A DNA stretch of 64,000 bases from NCBI GenBank assembly GCA_963920575.1, contig OY986974.1:3051275-3115274 (forward strand), in the 5' to 3' direction. This document shows, piece after piece, positions 35,265 to 46,360 of the stretch. The position numbers were made by a program, and so were the translations under genes. Each line of letters begins with the position of its first letter. Position 1 is the first letter of the stretch. The stretch comes from Narthecium ossifragum. Lineage: Eukaryota > Streptophyta > Magnoliopsida > Dioscoreales > Nartheciaceae. The notes beneath the pieces were generated by a model that did no database searches, was not told the DNA's origin, and worked only from the letters and a program-made list of their open reading frames with translations.

Positions 35265-36466
35265 GCGGGCGGCGGCTGCGGCTGCTAGGGTGGGGAGGGG
35301 ACGGCGGTGGCTGCCGGCGTGGTGGGGGGTGGGGGGTGGTGGAGGTGAGGGTGGGATGGGGGAGAGAGGGGAGGTAGGGGATGGGGGTAGTTTAGGGTTT
35401 TTTGGTTTATTATTTTTTTTTTTCAAAAAATCTGGGATGTGATGTGTTGAGTCCAATTCGTTGTGCGGATAGCCGCACCCTTTCTAAAAAGGTACCAAGG
35501 GCGTCAGAAACAATATTTCATTTCATCCATGACTCGATCCATCCTTGAAGAGATTTAAATGACATCAATCCGTCCTTGAAGAGATTTAATGTAATAAGGG
35601 CATTTTAGTGATTTCTTCCAATATTTGTGAAGTGATTAAAATGTCCTTTGAAGAATATATATTGGAACTCTTCTCCCATGAATATATATATTTATTATTT
35701 TAATCCCTTAAATTGATGGATCAGTAGGATGGAATAATGTTTCTCAAGCTAGCTAGCCCGGCCTTTATATATTTATTATTTTAATCCCCTAAAGAAAAAG
35801 TATCATACTAAATATTTCTTTCATTTTTTGATCAATCGATGTATGATACAAGGCATGATAGTAGCTGGCACGGAAACATCTGCATCAACAATGGAATGGG
35901 CAATGTCTCTACTACTCAACAATCCAGAGGTCTTGAAGACTGCAACGGATGAACTCCATGCAAATATAAAACAAGGTCACTTGATCGAGGAAGCTGATCT
36001 CCCCAACCTCCCATACTTGAATGCCGTCATCAACGAGACGCTACGCTTGTACCCACCCACACCTCTTAACTTACCCCATGAATCATCTCAAGAGTGCACC
36101 GTTTCAGGCTTGGACGTGCCACGCGGCACGATGCTGCTGGTCAATGCCTGGGCCATGCAGAGGGATCCCAACTTATGGGAGGAGCCCACAAAATTCCAAC
36201 CAGAGAGGTTTCTTAATGGTGGAGGAGTCGGCTATAAGATGATAGCTTTTGGGGCAGGAAGGCGGCGGTGCCCCGGCGAAGGCATGGCGATGAGATCTGT
36301 AGGGTTGGTGGTGGGGGCTCTGATCCAGTGTTTCGAGTGGGAAAGAGAAGGAGAACAAGAGGTGGACATGACTGAAGGGTGGGGCCTGACCATACCCAAG
36401 GCCAAGCCTTTGGAGGCCATGTACAAGCCCAGGCCATCCATGGCTGATGTCCTCTCCGGTCTCTAA
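33813..36466 (+). CDS. CYP81-like cytochrome P450, gene 1 (splice acceptor doubtful)
   Basis: A microsomal monooxygenase by family; the substrate is unknown. CYP81 members hydroxylate isoflavonoids, lignans, glucosinolate precursors or herbicides. Exons: 33813-34793 and, by homology, 35852-36466 (phase 0, 531 residues). The N-terminal anchor is about residues 3-24, with a PPPPAGPRGLP hinge. AGTETS (I helix, about 332-337), ETLR (389-392), PERF (444-447) and FGAGRRRCPG (haem Cys about 467) are all present. I chose the ATG at 33813 because it aligns with gene 2; 33798 is an in-frame alternative. The acceptor that is CAG in gene 2 is CAA here, and the next AG, one base later, gives an immediate stop. 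An AG at 35799-35800 would restore frame with 17 extra residues but lacks a pyrimidine tract. The gene may be non-functional. Confidence 0.8.
34969..35480. mobile_element. Foldback MITE (Mutator-like) in P450 intron
   Basis: A 512-bp element whose two ends are inverted copies for about 185 bp, starting GGGTGCGGCTAT and ending ATAGCCGCACCC. The centre holds a (GA)n run at 35161-35206 and a (CT)n run at 35223-35262 that also pair. The flanking 9-mers TTTCTGCAA and TTTCTAAAA are a probable diverged 9-bp duplication, fitting the Mutator superfamily. It lies wholly inside the intron of P450 gene 1. Open frames across it reflect the microsatellites. Confidence 0.85.
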
Positions 36467-37142
36467 TCTACTACTGCATATGCCCAAACCCCCGAGCTAT
36501 ATATGCCTCCTACTCCACTCATGCAGGGCTGATGTCCTCTCTCCTGTCTCCAGTTCACTAGTACTGCTTGTGTTCCTCTATACTGTGTATTAGTCCCAGA
36601 CCTGCTTTGTTGTCATGCTAATTAATTAAATAACGCAGGTGTATAATTTGAGATTTTCCATACTTATTGGATGTATTCTATAATATTTTGCTTGCAAGTT
36701 GGGAGTTTATGAAGAAGCCCATAGCCCATAGGTGATTAAGTGTACATGATACGGAGCGGACGTGGAATGCGGCCCGAGCGCTTGTAGCAGGCCGAGGCTG
36801 AAGCCATTGTAGGCTTGTAGCGGTCTAGCCCGAAGCAAAAATGAAACTTTTATGCTTTCTTTCCAACCACCAGAGAATGCCATTGTAGGACGTCCTAATC
36901 TACTTCTTGTCTCCAGTGCATCTACTCTCCCACAGTGCTTCTCCCTCCACCAATCTATTCATAGATATCATCTCTCCTACACATATAACATCTACTAGTC
37001 GAGGTTATCTTATCTTTTATTGTAACGGCAGCTTCAGAAGCTGACCTATTCAGGAATCTTCGAATATATGCTTATGCTTATGCTTATTTTCAACCCCCCA
37101 AGCGGTCAACCGCAAAAGGTAGCAAAATGGTTTGACAGTTCA
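36467..37142. other. 3' flank of P450 gene 1
   Basis: 3' UTR-like sequence follows the stop: a CTGATGTCCTCTC repeat of the coding end at about 36530, then AT-rich DNA. No other gene seen. The next feature is the 9-bp target duplication of a Mutator-like element. Confidence 0.45.
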
Positions 37143-37483
37143 AACATTTTTGGGCTGTGATTGGTGTACACGGCCACCTGGCGTGTGTAATGCACATGCC
37201 CAGGTGACTGTGTTATTTAAATAAGTTTTATTAAACCTTGCTTACATGGCATAGTGAAAAGCATTTATTTAGATTTGACTCCTTAACTGGTTAATGGTGC
37301 TCATGCACACTCGCAAGCGAAAAGATCTTGCAGGCATTTCTCCCACCTCTTTGCAAGCATCTCTCCCACCTCTTCTCTCCATCCTCTCTATCGGAAGGAA
37401 GCTTGGCTCACCACCCACCTCCACTGAACTCCGTTCCTCCCCCTCCTCTCCCGCCTCCCACCTGTGCTTCCCCCACTCCTCCC

Positions 37484-37780
37484 CCGCCGGGGTAGACCAC
37501 GCCGCCCGAGTTCCTTCGTCTCCTCCGGATCCGTCGGCGCCGACGTCACCACCCCTCCCCAACCTCGCAACCCACTTCCTCCTTCTCCGGCCACCTAGCA
37601 AACCCTTCCCCTCTCCACTCTATCCCAGACCCCGTTCCTCACCTTCAGCGACGTCTCCGACAGCAACCCCGCCGGGGTAGACCTCGCCGCCCGAGTTCCT
37701 TCGTCTCCTCCGGATCCGTCGGCGCCGACGTCACCGTCCCTCCCCAACCTCGCAAACCACTCCCTCCTTCTCTGGCCACA
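37484..37780. repeat. Diverged tandem duplication, about 187-bp period
   Basis: About 110 bp starting CCGGGGTAGACC and containing CGGATCCGTCGGCGCCGACG recur at 37484-37593 and 37671-37779. They lie upstream of the TAF9-like pseudogene, in pyrimidine-rich sequence without coding signs. Confidence 0.75.
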
Positions 37781-37812
37781 TGGAAAACCTCTCCCCTCCT
37801 TTCAACCCTTCG

Positions 37813-39738
37813 ATGTTGCCACTGGCGACGGCGTCGGAGGCTCGGCGGCACCGGGCGGGGTTGATGATGAGCCACGGGATGCTTGAGTAGTGTGGGAGGT
37901 TCTGAGATCGATGGGGGTCGGGGAGAGCGAATACGAGGGTCGAGTGGTGTTCCAGTTCCTCAAGCTCATGTATAGGTACGTGGTGGACGTGCTCTCAGAT
38001 GCCCAGACCTACTCCGAGCACGCCGGAAAGCCCGCCCTCGACCCTGAAGACATCCGCCTCGCCATCCAGTCCAAAGTTAACTTCTCCTTCTCCCAGCCCC
38101 CGCCCCGCGAGTTACCCTCCCTAACCGGAACCCTAGCAACTCGAATTCGTCTTACAACTAATTGCATTATTTTTCCAAATCTCTAAACTCCATAGCTAAA
38201 TTCGTTTGATTTGATCTTTAACTCAAAACGATTGCTTTTTTCGTTCCTTTTTGTGGTAGTTTTCTTTGGATTTCGGGGATCGATACTGAATTAAAGAAGC
38301 AAATAGGTGATTGAAAGGGCGTTTTTAAGGTTTACATGTTTTCATGGAGATCTCTCATCCCTAGTTGTTCGAGTAATTGCTAATATATGTGGCTATTCAT
38401 ATGGTTAGGGTTTTGAGGATTGTTCTTCTGGACTTTTCAAGATCATAGCCAAAGAAAGTAACATATTGAAGTAAATGCATTGTTTGTAGGAAAACTATAA
38501 ACAAAATGCAACATATATGTGAACTCTGTTCATGACTTTTAGGGTATCAATGTGCGTAAGAAAGCTTTGATTACCTTTTAGTGAAACCTGCATTTAGATA
38601 TCTGTTTGGATTAGTGCATACCATTTTTATATGGCAAGATTTGTTTGGACTAGCATATACTATTTCATATGGTAAAGATAGTAATTATTTCTTCGTAGAT
38701 TTGTTTGGACTAGCGTATCAATGTGCGTAACAAATTTATCTTTTTTCAAGAAGAAGGAAGACTTCACCAATAATAAGTTATGTTGTTTTTTGGTAAGGAA
38801 TGGAAGATGGCGATAAATTTTGGTGGGGAAAGGACATTGATTTGGGATGCAAAATGACTAGTTCTTCTATATGAAAGGAAGCATCTTTTTTAGCTATCAA
38901 CTTCAAAGATACCATTGTCGGTTCCGTAATTTGCTCTTCCAATAAATACTACATTTTCCTACATCTGTGGCCATATGCACACAACAAATTTTATTTCTCT
39001 TGTTCTTCTCTTTGTTCCTACAAATCGTACATAGAGACTGTCAAGCATGTGGAGCACTTCTTGGTATGCCGGTGAAGAAACCTATCTGCCACCCCTCACA
39101 AATTTACGATTTAATTAAATTCCAAAGAGCAAGGAGCCTTTTATGCTCGTTTGTTCGTGAGAATAAGCTGATAGAAAAAGTTTTAGCTATTCGAATATGC
39201 TCTGTTTTTCTTCTCTACCTTTCGGTTGGCTTGTGTTGAGCTATGAGGATGAAATCGTTGGTGCCGAATTAACTACATAAGTAATTTGTACCTCCCTCTA
39301 TAGTCACCTGATGCAATACGAAGTTCAAAATGAGTATTTCCGGAGTTCCTCCTACAGCACATATATTCAGGTTGAAAAGCTATGTAAACTTATCTTCTAC
39401 TGAATACACCAAGGGACAGACAAGTAATGCTAGTCATTGCGCATGTTATGCTCCCATTAGCTTTCAGATGTGACCTGAGAAACATTATCAAATCTTAATG
39501 TCTCGCCTCCAAATTCCAACTACTTGACATCCATATGCTTTGTCCTTCTTTTCAGGTGCTGCTTGAGCTAGCAAGGGGTAGGAACAAGATCCCTCTGCTG
39601 AAGTCAATTGCACCACCTGGGAGCATTCTATTGCCTCCAGAGCAGGACACATTGATCACCCCCAACTACCAGCTCTTGATCCCGAGAAAGCAACCTTCTC
39701 AGGTAGAGGAAATGGAAGAAGATGAAGAACCTGTTTGA
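37813..39738 (+). pseudogene. TAF9-like (TFIID subunit 9) gene copy, damaged
   Basis: TAF9 is a histone-fold subunit of TFIID. Exon 1 (to about 38111) encodes DDEPRDA, then the fold with [19 protein letters not shown] and [18 protein letters not shown]. Exon 2 (39556-39738) begins [14 protein letters not shown] and ends [20 protein letters not shown] plus an acidic tail. Three lesions are visible. The ATG at 37813 is out of frame with the body by two extra bases. A TGA at 37884-37886 falls within the first helix of the fold. The exon 1 donor reads GAG|TTACC, as if one G were lost, so normal GT-AG splicing shifts the frame. An internal ATG at 37911 would lose part of the first helix. It is carried inside the Mutator-like element, so the native gene should be elsewhere. 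Confidence 0.85.
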
Positions 39739-40320
39739 ATCAACTCAATATAATATGCAGCTGCAAGAAGGCCGCATTGAAGGGGTGCATAGTACTCGAG
39801 AGGGGAGGATTGATGACGGGCTGGATATTTTGTTGTCTTTGTTCCAATTATGTCTCTCCTTTATTTCATTCGTGCTAAATGTTACATAATCGCCACATTA
39901 ATTTATTGTTCTTTAATAGTTAGATGTAGCGGGAATGAATCATGCTCAGCGTATATTTGCAATTGTTGATCAGTCCTGTTATGGTTGAGCCTGATTACGT
40001 GAAAGTAGTGAGTGGTTACATTGTGATGTGAACATTGTTGAAGTTGTAAATATACATATATTAATCATGTTCCGATTCAGTCATAGCTATAGGATTGAAT
40101 GGTCTGATTCGTGGTATGTGTGTAACATATTCGTGGTATGATGTTCCTTCAAACATTACATGCTGGTGTACGAGTCAATAGATGGTTGTAACTTTGTATG
40201 GTTGAATCTGATTTCAAGCAATTAGTGAGTGGTGAACTACGACCGTGAAGTGAACATTATGAGTTGTTACATTGTGTTGAGTGTTATGGAATTGATTTAT
40301 GTAGAGGAAATAAAAGCTAT
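39739..40320. other. Element-internal DNA, TAF9 3' side
   Basis: Probably the 3' UTR and flank captured with the TAF9-like gene. No further gene recognised. Confidence 0.4.
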
Positions 40321-40329
40321 CCATGAGCC

Positions 40330-40870
40330 ATATCGGGAGCAACCTACCGACCCAAAGGAAACACTTATCGGTACCCTAATACCGATAAGTGTTTTGTAAT
40401 AGATCGGTAGCAGACGACCGATACAATAAGATGAGCTCAGCGACAAGCCTTGGATATTACATCCGATCGGCACACCCATACCGATAAGCACAGTAAGGGA
40501 ATCGGTAGATGACGACCGAACATTAAGACATTGTATCGGTAGTTGCCCACTGATAGAGCTCAGCTAGAGGCCTACTTACACTTCAATGGATCGGTACCCT
40601 AGAACCGCTAAGATTCCGTTACGTGTCGGTATGATACTACCGATGCATAGCGGAATATAACGGTATTTTACTACCGATAGAATTGTCTATCGGTGGATAG
40701 GTACCGAGAAAATGGCTCAAGGTTCGGGTGTATTGCTACAAAACCCTAGCACATCTAGATGGCTGGTGATTGTATCGGTCGTTGGATACCGTTACCATGA
40801 TGTACCATATTGGTAGACGTTCACTGATACGGTTATGAGTTGGTCGGTACTTGTGTACTGATATGACCAA
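40330..40870. repeat. Dense TACCGAT / ATCGGTA motif block
   Basis: Some 25 short copies of ATCGGTA or its complement TACCGAT occur in 540 bp, in both orientations. Several pair into hairpins, the clearest being AACACTTATCGGTA with TACCGATAAGTGTT around a 6-base loop (about 40366-40400). It could be the subterminal region of an older transposon. No coding sequence. Confidence 0.65.
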
Positions 40871-41260
40871 CACTTACGACAAAGGAAGCCCATGGACAAG
40901 TCATTTCACAACGCATATATACAATCAATTCCACAGCAATAAGAGCCACATTACTCTATACAAATTAACACATTACATCCACACAAAGCTTCAAACATAA
41001 ATGCATCCATTTGAAACTTAGCAATAGTCCATACAAGCCATTACAACATTTACATTCAGTACAAACTAACACAATGTGTTCACATGACGGGAATTTCCAT
41101 ATAAAGTTAATCATAGAGTTCACAACAAGTTCACCCATACAATGTTAATACGCGAGGAGTTCACAACATGTTCACTACGACTCAATCCTCAAGTGAGAGC
41201 TATCACTGCAGAGCCACCTTGCCACTTCTATGTGCAAAGTACTTCATCAGCAAGTCATGC

Positions 41261-41407
41261 TCATGAGTAAGAAAAAGATGGATTTGATGCTCCAGAAGTT
41301 GCTTCAGATGTAGGATCTTGTGAGCAATAACCTTCTATTATTTGACTAGCTCCAAGGTCAGCAATCAGCTTGTCAGCGAAAGAAACAAATCTTTCATGCC
41401 TTACCAC
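41261..41407 (-). pseudogene. Exon-like open stretch, unidentified
   Basis: Directly after a CTGCAG acceptor on the minus strand, 48 codons remain open to a TGA: VVRHERFVSFADKLIADLGA and onward, with a Ser/Thr-rich end. The composition and the exact start at an AG look exonic. It lies in the same orientation as, and downstream of, the RPS25-like exons, so a chimeric transcript is conceivable. I do not recognise the family. Confidence 0.35.
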
Positions 41408-42784
41408 CTGCAGATGTCAAATAAAAGCAACAAGTCAACAGCGAAGTTTTTAATTCCTTTTTGACTCACAATATAAGTTCGTGTGTTGTGACACATATTG
41501 AAGTTAAACAAAAGACTAGACGTTGTATCCTCACTTGTGCAAACGAGCCACATTCTGAACCACTGCTTAGATTTAAGACATATATGAAACCCTCGAAGTA
41601 GCTACCTTCTTAAGTTATAGAATATCATAAAATAAAGCAGCATTATTCAAAATAGCTACTAATACTTATGAATTAAAATATTTTCATGACAAGGTACCAA
41701 CATTTAATGGGCTTGGAATAGATGATCTGTCCAGACCCAACTGACAATGGGACTCAAATGAAACTGAAGCATAAACATGAAACAAGATGGCGTAAAACTA
41801 TATCGCGTCGCTATTCAATACAAAGAACATGCCATATGTGTGACCAGGTAATCTGAATATTACACTTGGGAATTGAAGGAAAGAACAGTAACATCTGCCA
41901 TAGTTCAAATGTTCACCGAAGAACTTTAAATTAATAGGCATGTAGAAATGAGTCCCTTTAGCATTAGCATTGTTCTGACTTCCAACCGAACTTCTTAAAT
42001 TGAAGCATTTACTCCCAAGTGACGCCATTTTCTCATGAAGCTCAATTACTTATCTTCAATTGAAGCAATTCAATTTGCTCCACAAATGTAAATCCAGCTA
42101 GCTATAGAAATCCAAACTATATGCTTCAACAAAAAAGGTCAAAGGTAAAAAGCAATCTCACCAAGTAAATCAACACACGATGCTAATACAGGCATAATCT
42201 TTGTTGCAATTCACTCCTTAAGTATGCTTTCACAAGCTGTGGTTTTCTCTTATAGATTCAAAACAGATATAACACATACAAAACTTCATATAAAAAAATG
42301 AAACATAACATTTTGTCAAAGAGGCAATCCCAAGATATTGTCTCCCAATAATGACAGGGAGAAGGCATTAATCTGAACTCAAGAAGCATGTTTCCAATTG
42401 CTGAAAAATTTTTACACATTTTGGCCAATAATAATCTAGCAGAAACTACTTCTTGAAAGCAAAGAACTTATTAAGTAAGTCAATAATTTAAAACACAACT
42501 GACTGGCGTAGAATTCCTTATTTTCCTTTGACAATCAAGCAAAGGCATCTGATCAACCACTACAATGGATGATTGGCTAGTTAGATTTTAAAGACAAATA
42601 TAACCAAACCCTGTCGTCACTAAGGAATAAGAAGACGACGATAGAAATTAATCGTATGGAAGATTGAACTCGATTAAATCTCAATCTACCCAAAAAAACC
42701 TCCGAAGAAACAATAGGATTAAGAGAACATATAGATAAACACAAATCAAGAGAAACACAAGAGAAGCGTGGTAGAGATGAGTAC
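41408..42784. other. Element-internal AT-rich DNA
   Basis: No gene recognised. The 76-codon minus frame at 41798-42028 shows no conserved features. The sequence is probably intron or flank of the minus-strand captured exons. Confidence 0.4.
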
Positions 42785-43081
42785 CCTCAACCGTTCAGAG
42801 AGCACGAAGGGAGTGATATGCTTGAACTTGGGGACCTCGGAGAGCATCTTATCGTAGCTGGCCTGATCGAAGAGGACGACGTTGTTCACCTTCTCCTTTT
42901 GCTTCCCCTTACTCCACTTCTGCAATCATTGAACCCTAACCTCTTAAAACCCAGATCCAAAGATATTGAATCAAAGCCCATTTCAGTCACTTAGAAAAAA
43001 GGTCGACACTTACCTTCTTCTTTTGTTTCCCTCCCCCCGATTTGGCGGGCTTCGATGACGGCGGCGGTGTTTTTTTCGTAC
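42785..43081 (-). pseudogene. 40S ribosomal protein S25-like fragment
   Basis: Two minus-strand exons. Exon 43014-43081 encodes KKTPPPSSKPAKSGGGKQKKK and is followed by a GTAAGT donor. Exon 42785-42919 encodes [19 protein letters not shown] through [15 protein letters not shown] and ends at a GT donor. These match the N-terminal two thirds of plant eS25, a small-subunit ribosomal protein. The ATG exon is not recognised and the final exon (winged-helix end) is absent within the element, so no functional eS25 can be made. It is carried in the Mutator-like element, opposite in direction to the TAF9-like copy. Confidence 0.82.
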
Positions 43082-43552
43082 CTTGCGGAGAAAGTTATCG
43101 AGGGTAGATCGACGGTTTTGAGGAGGAGAGCTATACTTCCAACGAAGGGAGGCGATGTTGTGTCGGCGTTGCATTTCCGGCAATCAAGGGTAAGGGTTTT
43201 GAGAAGCTTGTGGAGGAAGGTATGATCCCGAGGAGGAGAGCTATGCTTCCGTCGAAGGGAGGTGATGTCGTGTCGGTGCTGTGCTTCCAAGGATCAAGGT
43301 TAGGGTCTTGAGAAGCTTACGGAGGAAGAAAAGATCAGTTTGGAAGCTTGCATAGGGGGTTTGGGGGTTTGGAAGCTTGTGAAGGAAGCCATGTTAACAG
43401 GTAGCTCATGTTAACGGGCTCATTTGCAAATGGTTCGGACCTGTTAAGCACACCGGCCAGCTAGGCATGTGCATTACACACGCCAGCTGGCGGTGTGCAC
43501 GAATCATTTTCCAACATTTTTTTGTTGTTGATTAGTTCAGCCATACCGGCTT

Positions 43553-44262
43553 GTTACAACCTACATATAACACTTGCCAAAACCCCCGGTCCATCCTTTT
43601 CTTAGCTTTCAAACACACACGCATAAAAATCGTTGGTGATTGAGTCGTCGTCGGTGGAAGGATCGAAAGAGAGATCACGTGTGCCGCCAGTTGCCTTGGT
43701 GACGATCACCAAGGCAAAGCTCTCATCTTGTGATGCAGGACCAAGTCCAGACCTGATCGAGTCCGATCCGGATCAGCTCCCTAGGCGATCCGGTCGCGTT
43801 CGAACTCCATTCGTCCGACTCAGATCTCCGTACGATCGTGACCATCGGATGGGCATAACTTTCGACCACGATGTCCGATCGGGGAGTGCGACCAGTCGAT
43901 TCGACCGGCTCGACGAGCCCAACGAGATTCATCGGAGATCGAAGATCTCTCCATGACCTTGACCTCCAAATCTCCAGATTCCTTTTCTATTTTTAGCAAA
44001 TTTCCTATGTCTAGTCGGTTTTCTCCTCTTTGAATTCCGGGTTTAGTTACTTGGATTAGGCTAATTCATGTTTGAGTCCATGTAGGAGTTGGTCTGGTCT
44101 CTCCTTAAACTTATAAAAGGAGGTTCTATGATTTGTAATAAAGAGTTTTTGGATGAATGAGAATTAGGATTTGTTTTCTCCTCTTGAGAAATCTGGTTGT
44201 CTCTACCATAGAGATCTGTTCACGTTTACCATGCGCCATCTTGTCGCCGACAAGCATTTCTT
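43553..44262 (+). repeat. Duplicated block, copy B (first part)
   Basis: This is the partner of 541-745. It is split by the solo LTR at 43731-44238; sequence on both sides matches copy A without gap apart from the target duplication. After TCGCCGACAAGCATTTCTT the two copies diverge. Confidence 0.8.
43731..44238 (+). mobile_element. Solo LTR with TSD TCTTG
   Basis: A 508-bp unit starting TGATGCAGGACC and ending TGCGCCA, with perfect TCTTG duplications at 43726-43730 and 44239-44243. A TTATAAAAGG box near 44110 and an AATAAAG signal near 44138 mark U3 and R. The empty site in copy A confirms both borders. Short LTR size fits Copia, but this is not proved. Confidence 0.85.
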
Positions 44263-44389
44263 TTTGTCAATCGATCGTACATTGTTGCCTATGAGTACTT
44301 TTTTTATTATAGTAAAGTCATTAGATAATGAGAGTTGGATTGCGATAGCAAGGAAAATTGTTGCCTATGACTGAGTAGCTATAGTAAAG

Positions 44390-44670
44390 TCTCCGGATAC
44401 TTTAATAGTTTGATCGTGAAAGCTAGAAAAATGGTGATACCAGGAGATTTCGATCACGAAAACTAGGAACATGTGGTGACGTTCGATCGCAATAGATACC
44501 ATGAGATCAGTTTGAACATGAAAGCTAGCTAGGAAAATGGGGCCTTTTTTATGTCATGAGTTTGTATATCATTGCCTTTAATTAATTAGTTCGGTATATT
44601 CGGATACCTTGATAATTCGATCGTGAGAGCTAGGAAAATGGGGATACAATAAGAGTTCGATTGCGAAAGC
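44390..44670. repeat. Degenerate GAAAGCTAGGAAAATG repeats
   Basis: At least five loose copies of TCGATCGYGAAAGCTAGGAAAATGG, some followed by GATACCATGAGA, occur here. More lie at 46890-47040, about 55090 and (inverted) 33340-33400 and 56370-56400. The origin is unknown. Confidence 0.5.
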
Positions 44671-44864
44671 TGTTGGGGATTCCGCGGTGGTGGTCCTGAT
44701 GATGCCGGAGATGCGCCAGATAATGACGGGATATGTAGCAACGGAAGAGATAACAACCAAACCACAAATAAAAGAAAATAGTGGAGACAAGGATTTACGT
44801 GGAAAACCTTACCAGCAACAACTGGAAGGAAAAACCACGAGCAGCGGAGAAAATCTTCACTATT

Positions 44865-46360
44865 TGACACGTCTTGAAAAGTGTCGTGGTCTTAACAAGA
44901 ACACTAAAATTAGAAATTTATAATCCGAATCACTAACTTACTATTTTATGGGTAGATAGCAATGAATCCGAGTCGATTCACAGGGAAAATAAGTATTAAG
45001 TCTAATTACCTCATATAGTTCTAGAGCAAAAGTTAAGGAAAGGGAATGATTTTGGTCTTTAAACTACTCTTGACTCGAATTAAACTAAATTGGGATAATA
45101 ATATTATGAGAATAATTAAGCTAGGAATTTCTATTCCGTGATCAAGAACTATCTAGGTTTTTCTAGAATGAGAGCAAATCCATATATCATAGATGGTTTT
45201 TTAAAGGTTGATAGGAGAATGGCTAGATCTACCTATCACCCAACAAAGATTCGTAAGAAGTCTTCGTTGGAAAGACTAGCATCAAAGAATGGAAACTTGG
45301 TGAAATGCTCAAAGTACTTCTAGCACTTCGAGAAAGCCAGATCAATAAAAGTAAAGAATAAATGATAGGTTAAGAATATAGGTCTCAGTGGTTCTAACAC
45401 TAAGATAATGGTTCTAGCACTCCTATAATCTTAATCTAGGGTTTAGGATTCATAAACATAGATCAATCATGGTTTTAGCATGAAAGTATCATGAAACAAC
45501 CCCATCCCTAGTCTCTAACATGCACAAGACCTAGATCGAAACCTAAAAGAGCAAACCATCCATCCACAAAATAAAATCAACACCAATGAGATATGAAAAT
45601 ATGAGATTTATCCATTAAAAACCATCCAAAGAGTACATGCTCCAATCCATAGGAAACCCTAGATAAGATCTCTAATACATCATAGAAATTCCTAGACTAG
45701 AGCTTAGTTACTCATCTTAAAGAGAAGACCCGTCGATGAAAGTTGATGAAACGCTCCACCCATGGATCCAAACTTCAGATTCTAACCTAGAGTTCTGAGA
45801 AGAAGCAAAGGAAAAACCCTAGGAGATGATGAAAATTCGTCTATGGAGACCCCCCAAAAATCTCCCAAAGAGGGTCTATTTATAGGCTTTAGTAAACCCT
45901 AACTCGGATTAGATCTCAGCCATTGATATTTCTCGCAGCGCCAAAAGAGATCGATCTCCCTTTGAAAAAGGATCGATCTTCTTCCTTCCGTGAACTCAGA
46001 ATCTGGATTTTGCTCGACCAACATCGATCTTTTTGGGATAACGGATCGATTTTCTTGAAAAGAGCTCTCTGTCAACTCTCTGTCACAAAAGTAGATCGAT
46101 CTGGATTGTATCAGATCGATCTGGATTTCTTCACTTGGACTGTTTCTTGCTGGAATGATCAGATCGATCTTTTATTCATCCCGGATCGATCTGGCTTGTA
46201 CAGGATTGTCTAAATAGCCTCGTTTTAGCACCAAACTTGCTCTAATCTTCATTGAAGGCTCTTATACCTGAAATACATCATAGACTATCAAAATAACACT
46301 GCTCGGAGACTAACATGACCTAGTTAAAAGGGTGATTTGTGCACTTTTCATGCGTTATCA
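44865..46360 (-). mobile_element. Solo LTR, Athila-type
   Basis: The ends TGACACGTCTTGAAAAGTG and CACTTTTCATGCGTTATCA match the LTRs of the element at 17092-28205. The flanks CTATT and CTATG are a target duplication with one mismatch. A GATCGATC array (45945-46200) lies next to the minus-strand TATTTATAGG box at about 45877-45886. Confidence 0.84.
45945..46200. repeat. AGATCGATCT array in Athila solo LTR
   Basis: About eight copies of AGATCGATCT and variants (GGATCGATCTTC, CGGATCGATT) occur here, about 60 bp upstream of the TATA-like box in LTR orientation. Confidence 0.75.

Larger units (their letters stand above)
37152..43512. mobile_element. Pack-MULE-like element with TAF9 and RPS25 pieces
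   Basis: A perfect 9-bp duplication AACATTTTT flanks the unit (37143-37151 and 43513-43521). About 65 bp at each end are inverted copies around the shared core CTGGCGTGTGTAATGCACAT. Both features are diagnostic of Mutator-like elements. No transposase is present. Inside are a TAF9-like gene on the plus strand with its intron, an RPS25-like two-exon fragment on the minus strand, an unidentified exon-like stretch, and a TACCGAT-rich block. Retention of introns means capture at DNA level. At 6.36 kb it is large for a Pack-MULE. Confidence 0.87.

Noticed and set aside
34913..35456. 154- and 159-codon frames on opposite strands
   Set aside because: Both run through the GA/CT microsatellites and pyrimidine-rich arms of the foldback MITE; no protein family.
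41798..42028. 76-codon minus frame starting MASLGSKCF
   Set aside because: No splice context, no conserved segments; lies in AT-rich presumptive intron or flank of captured exons.
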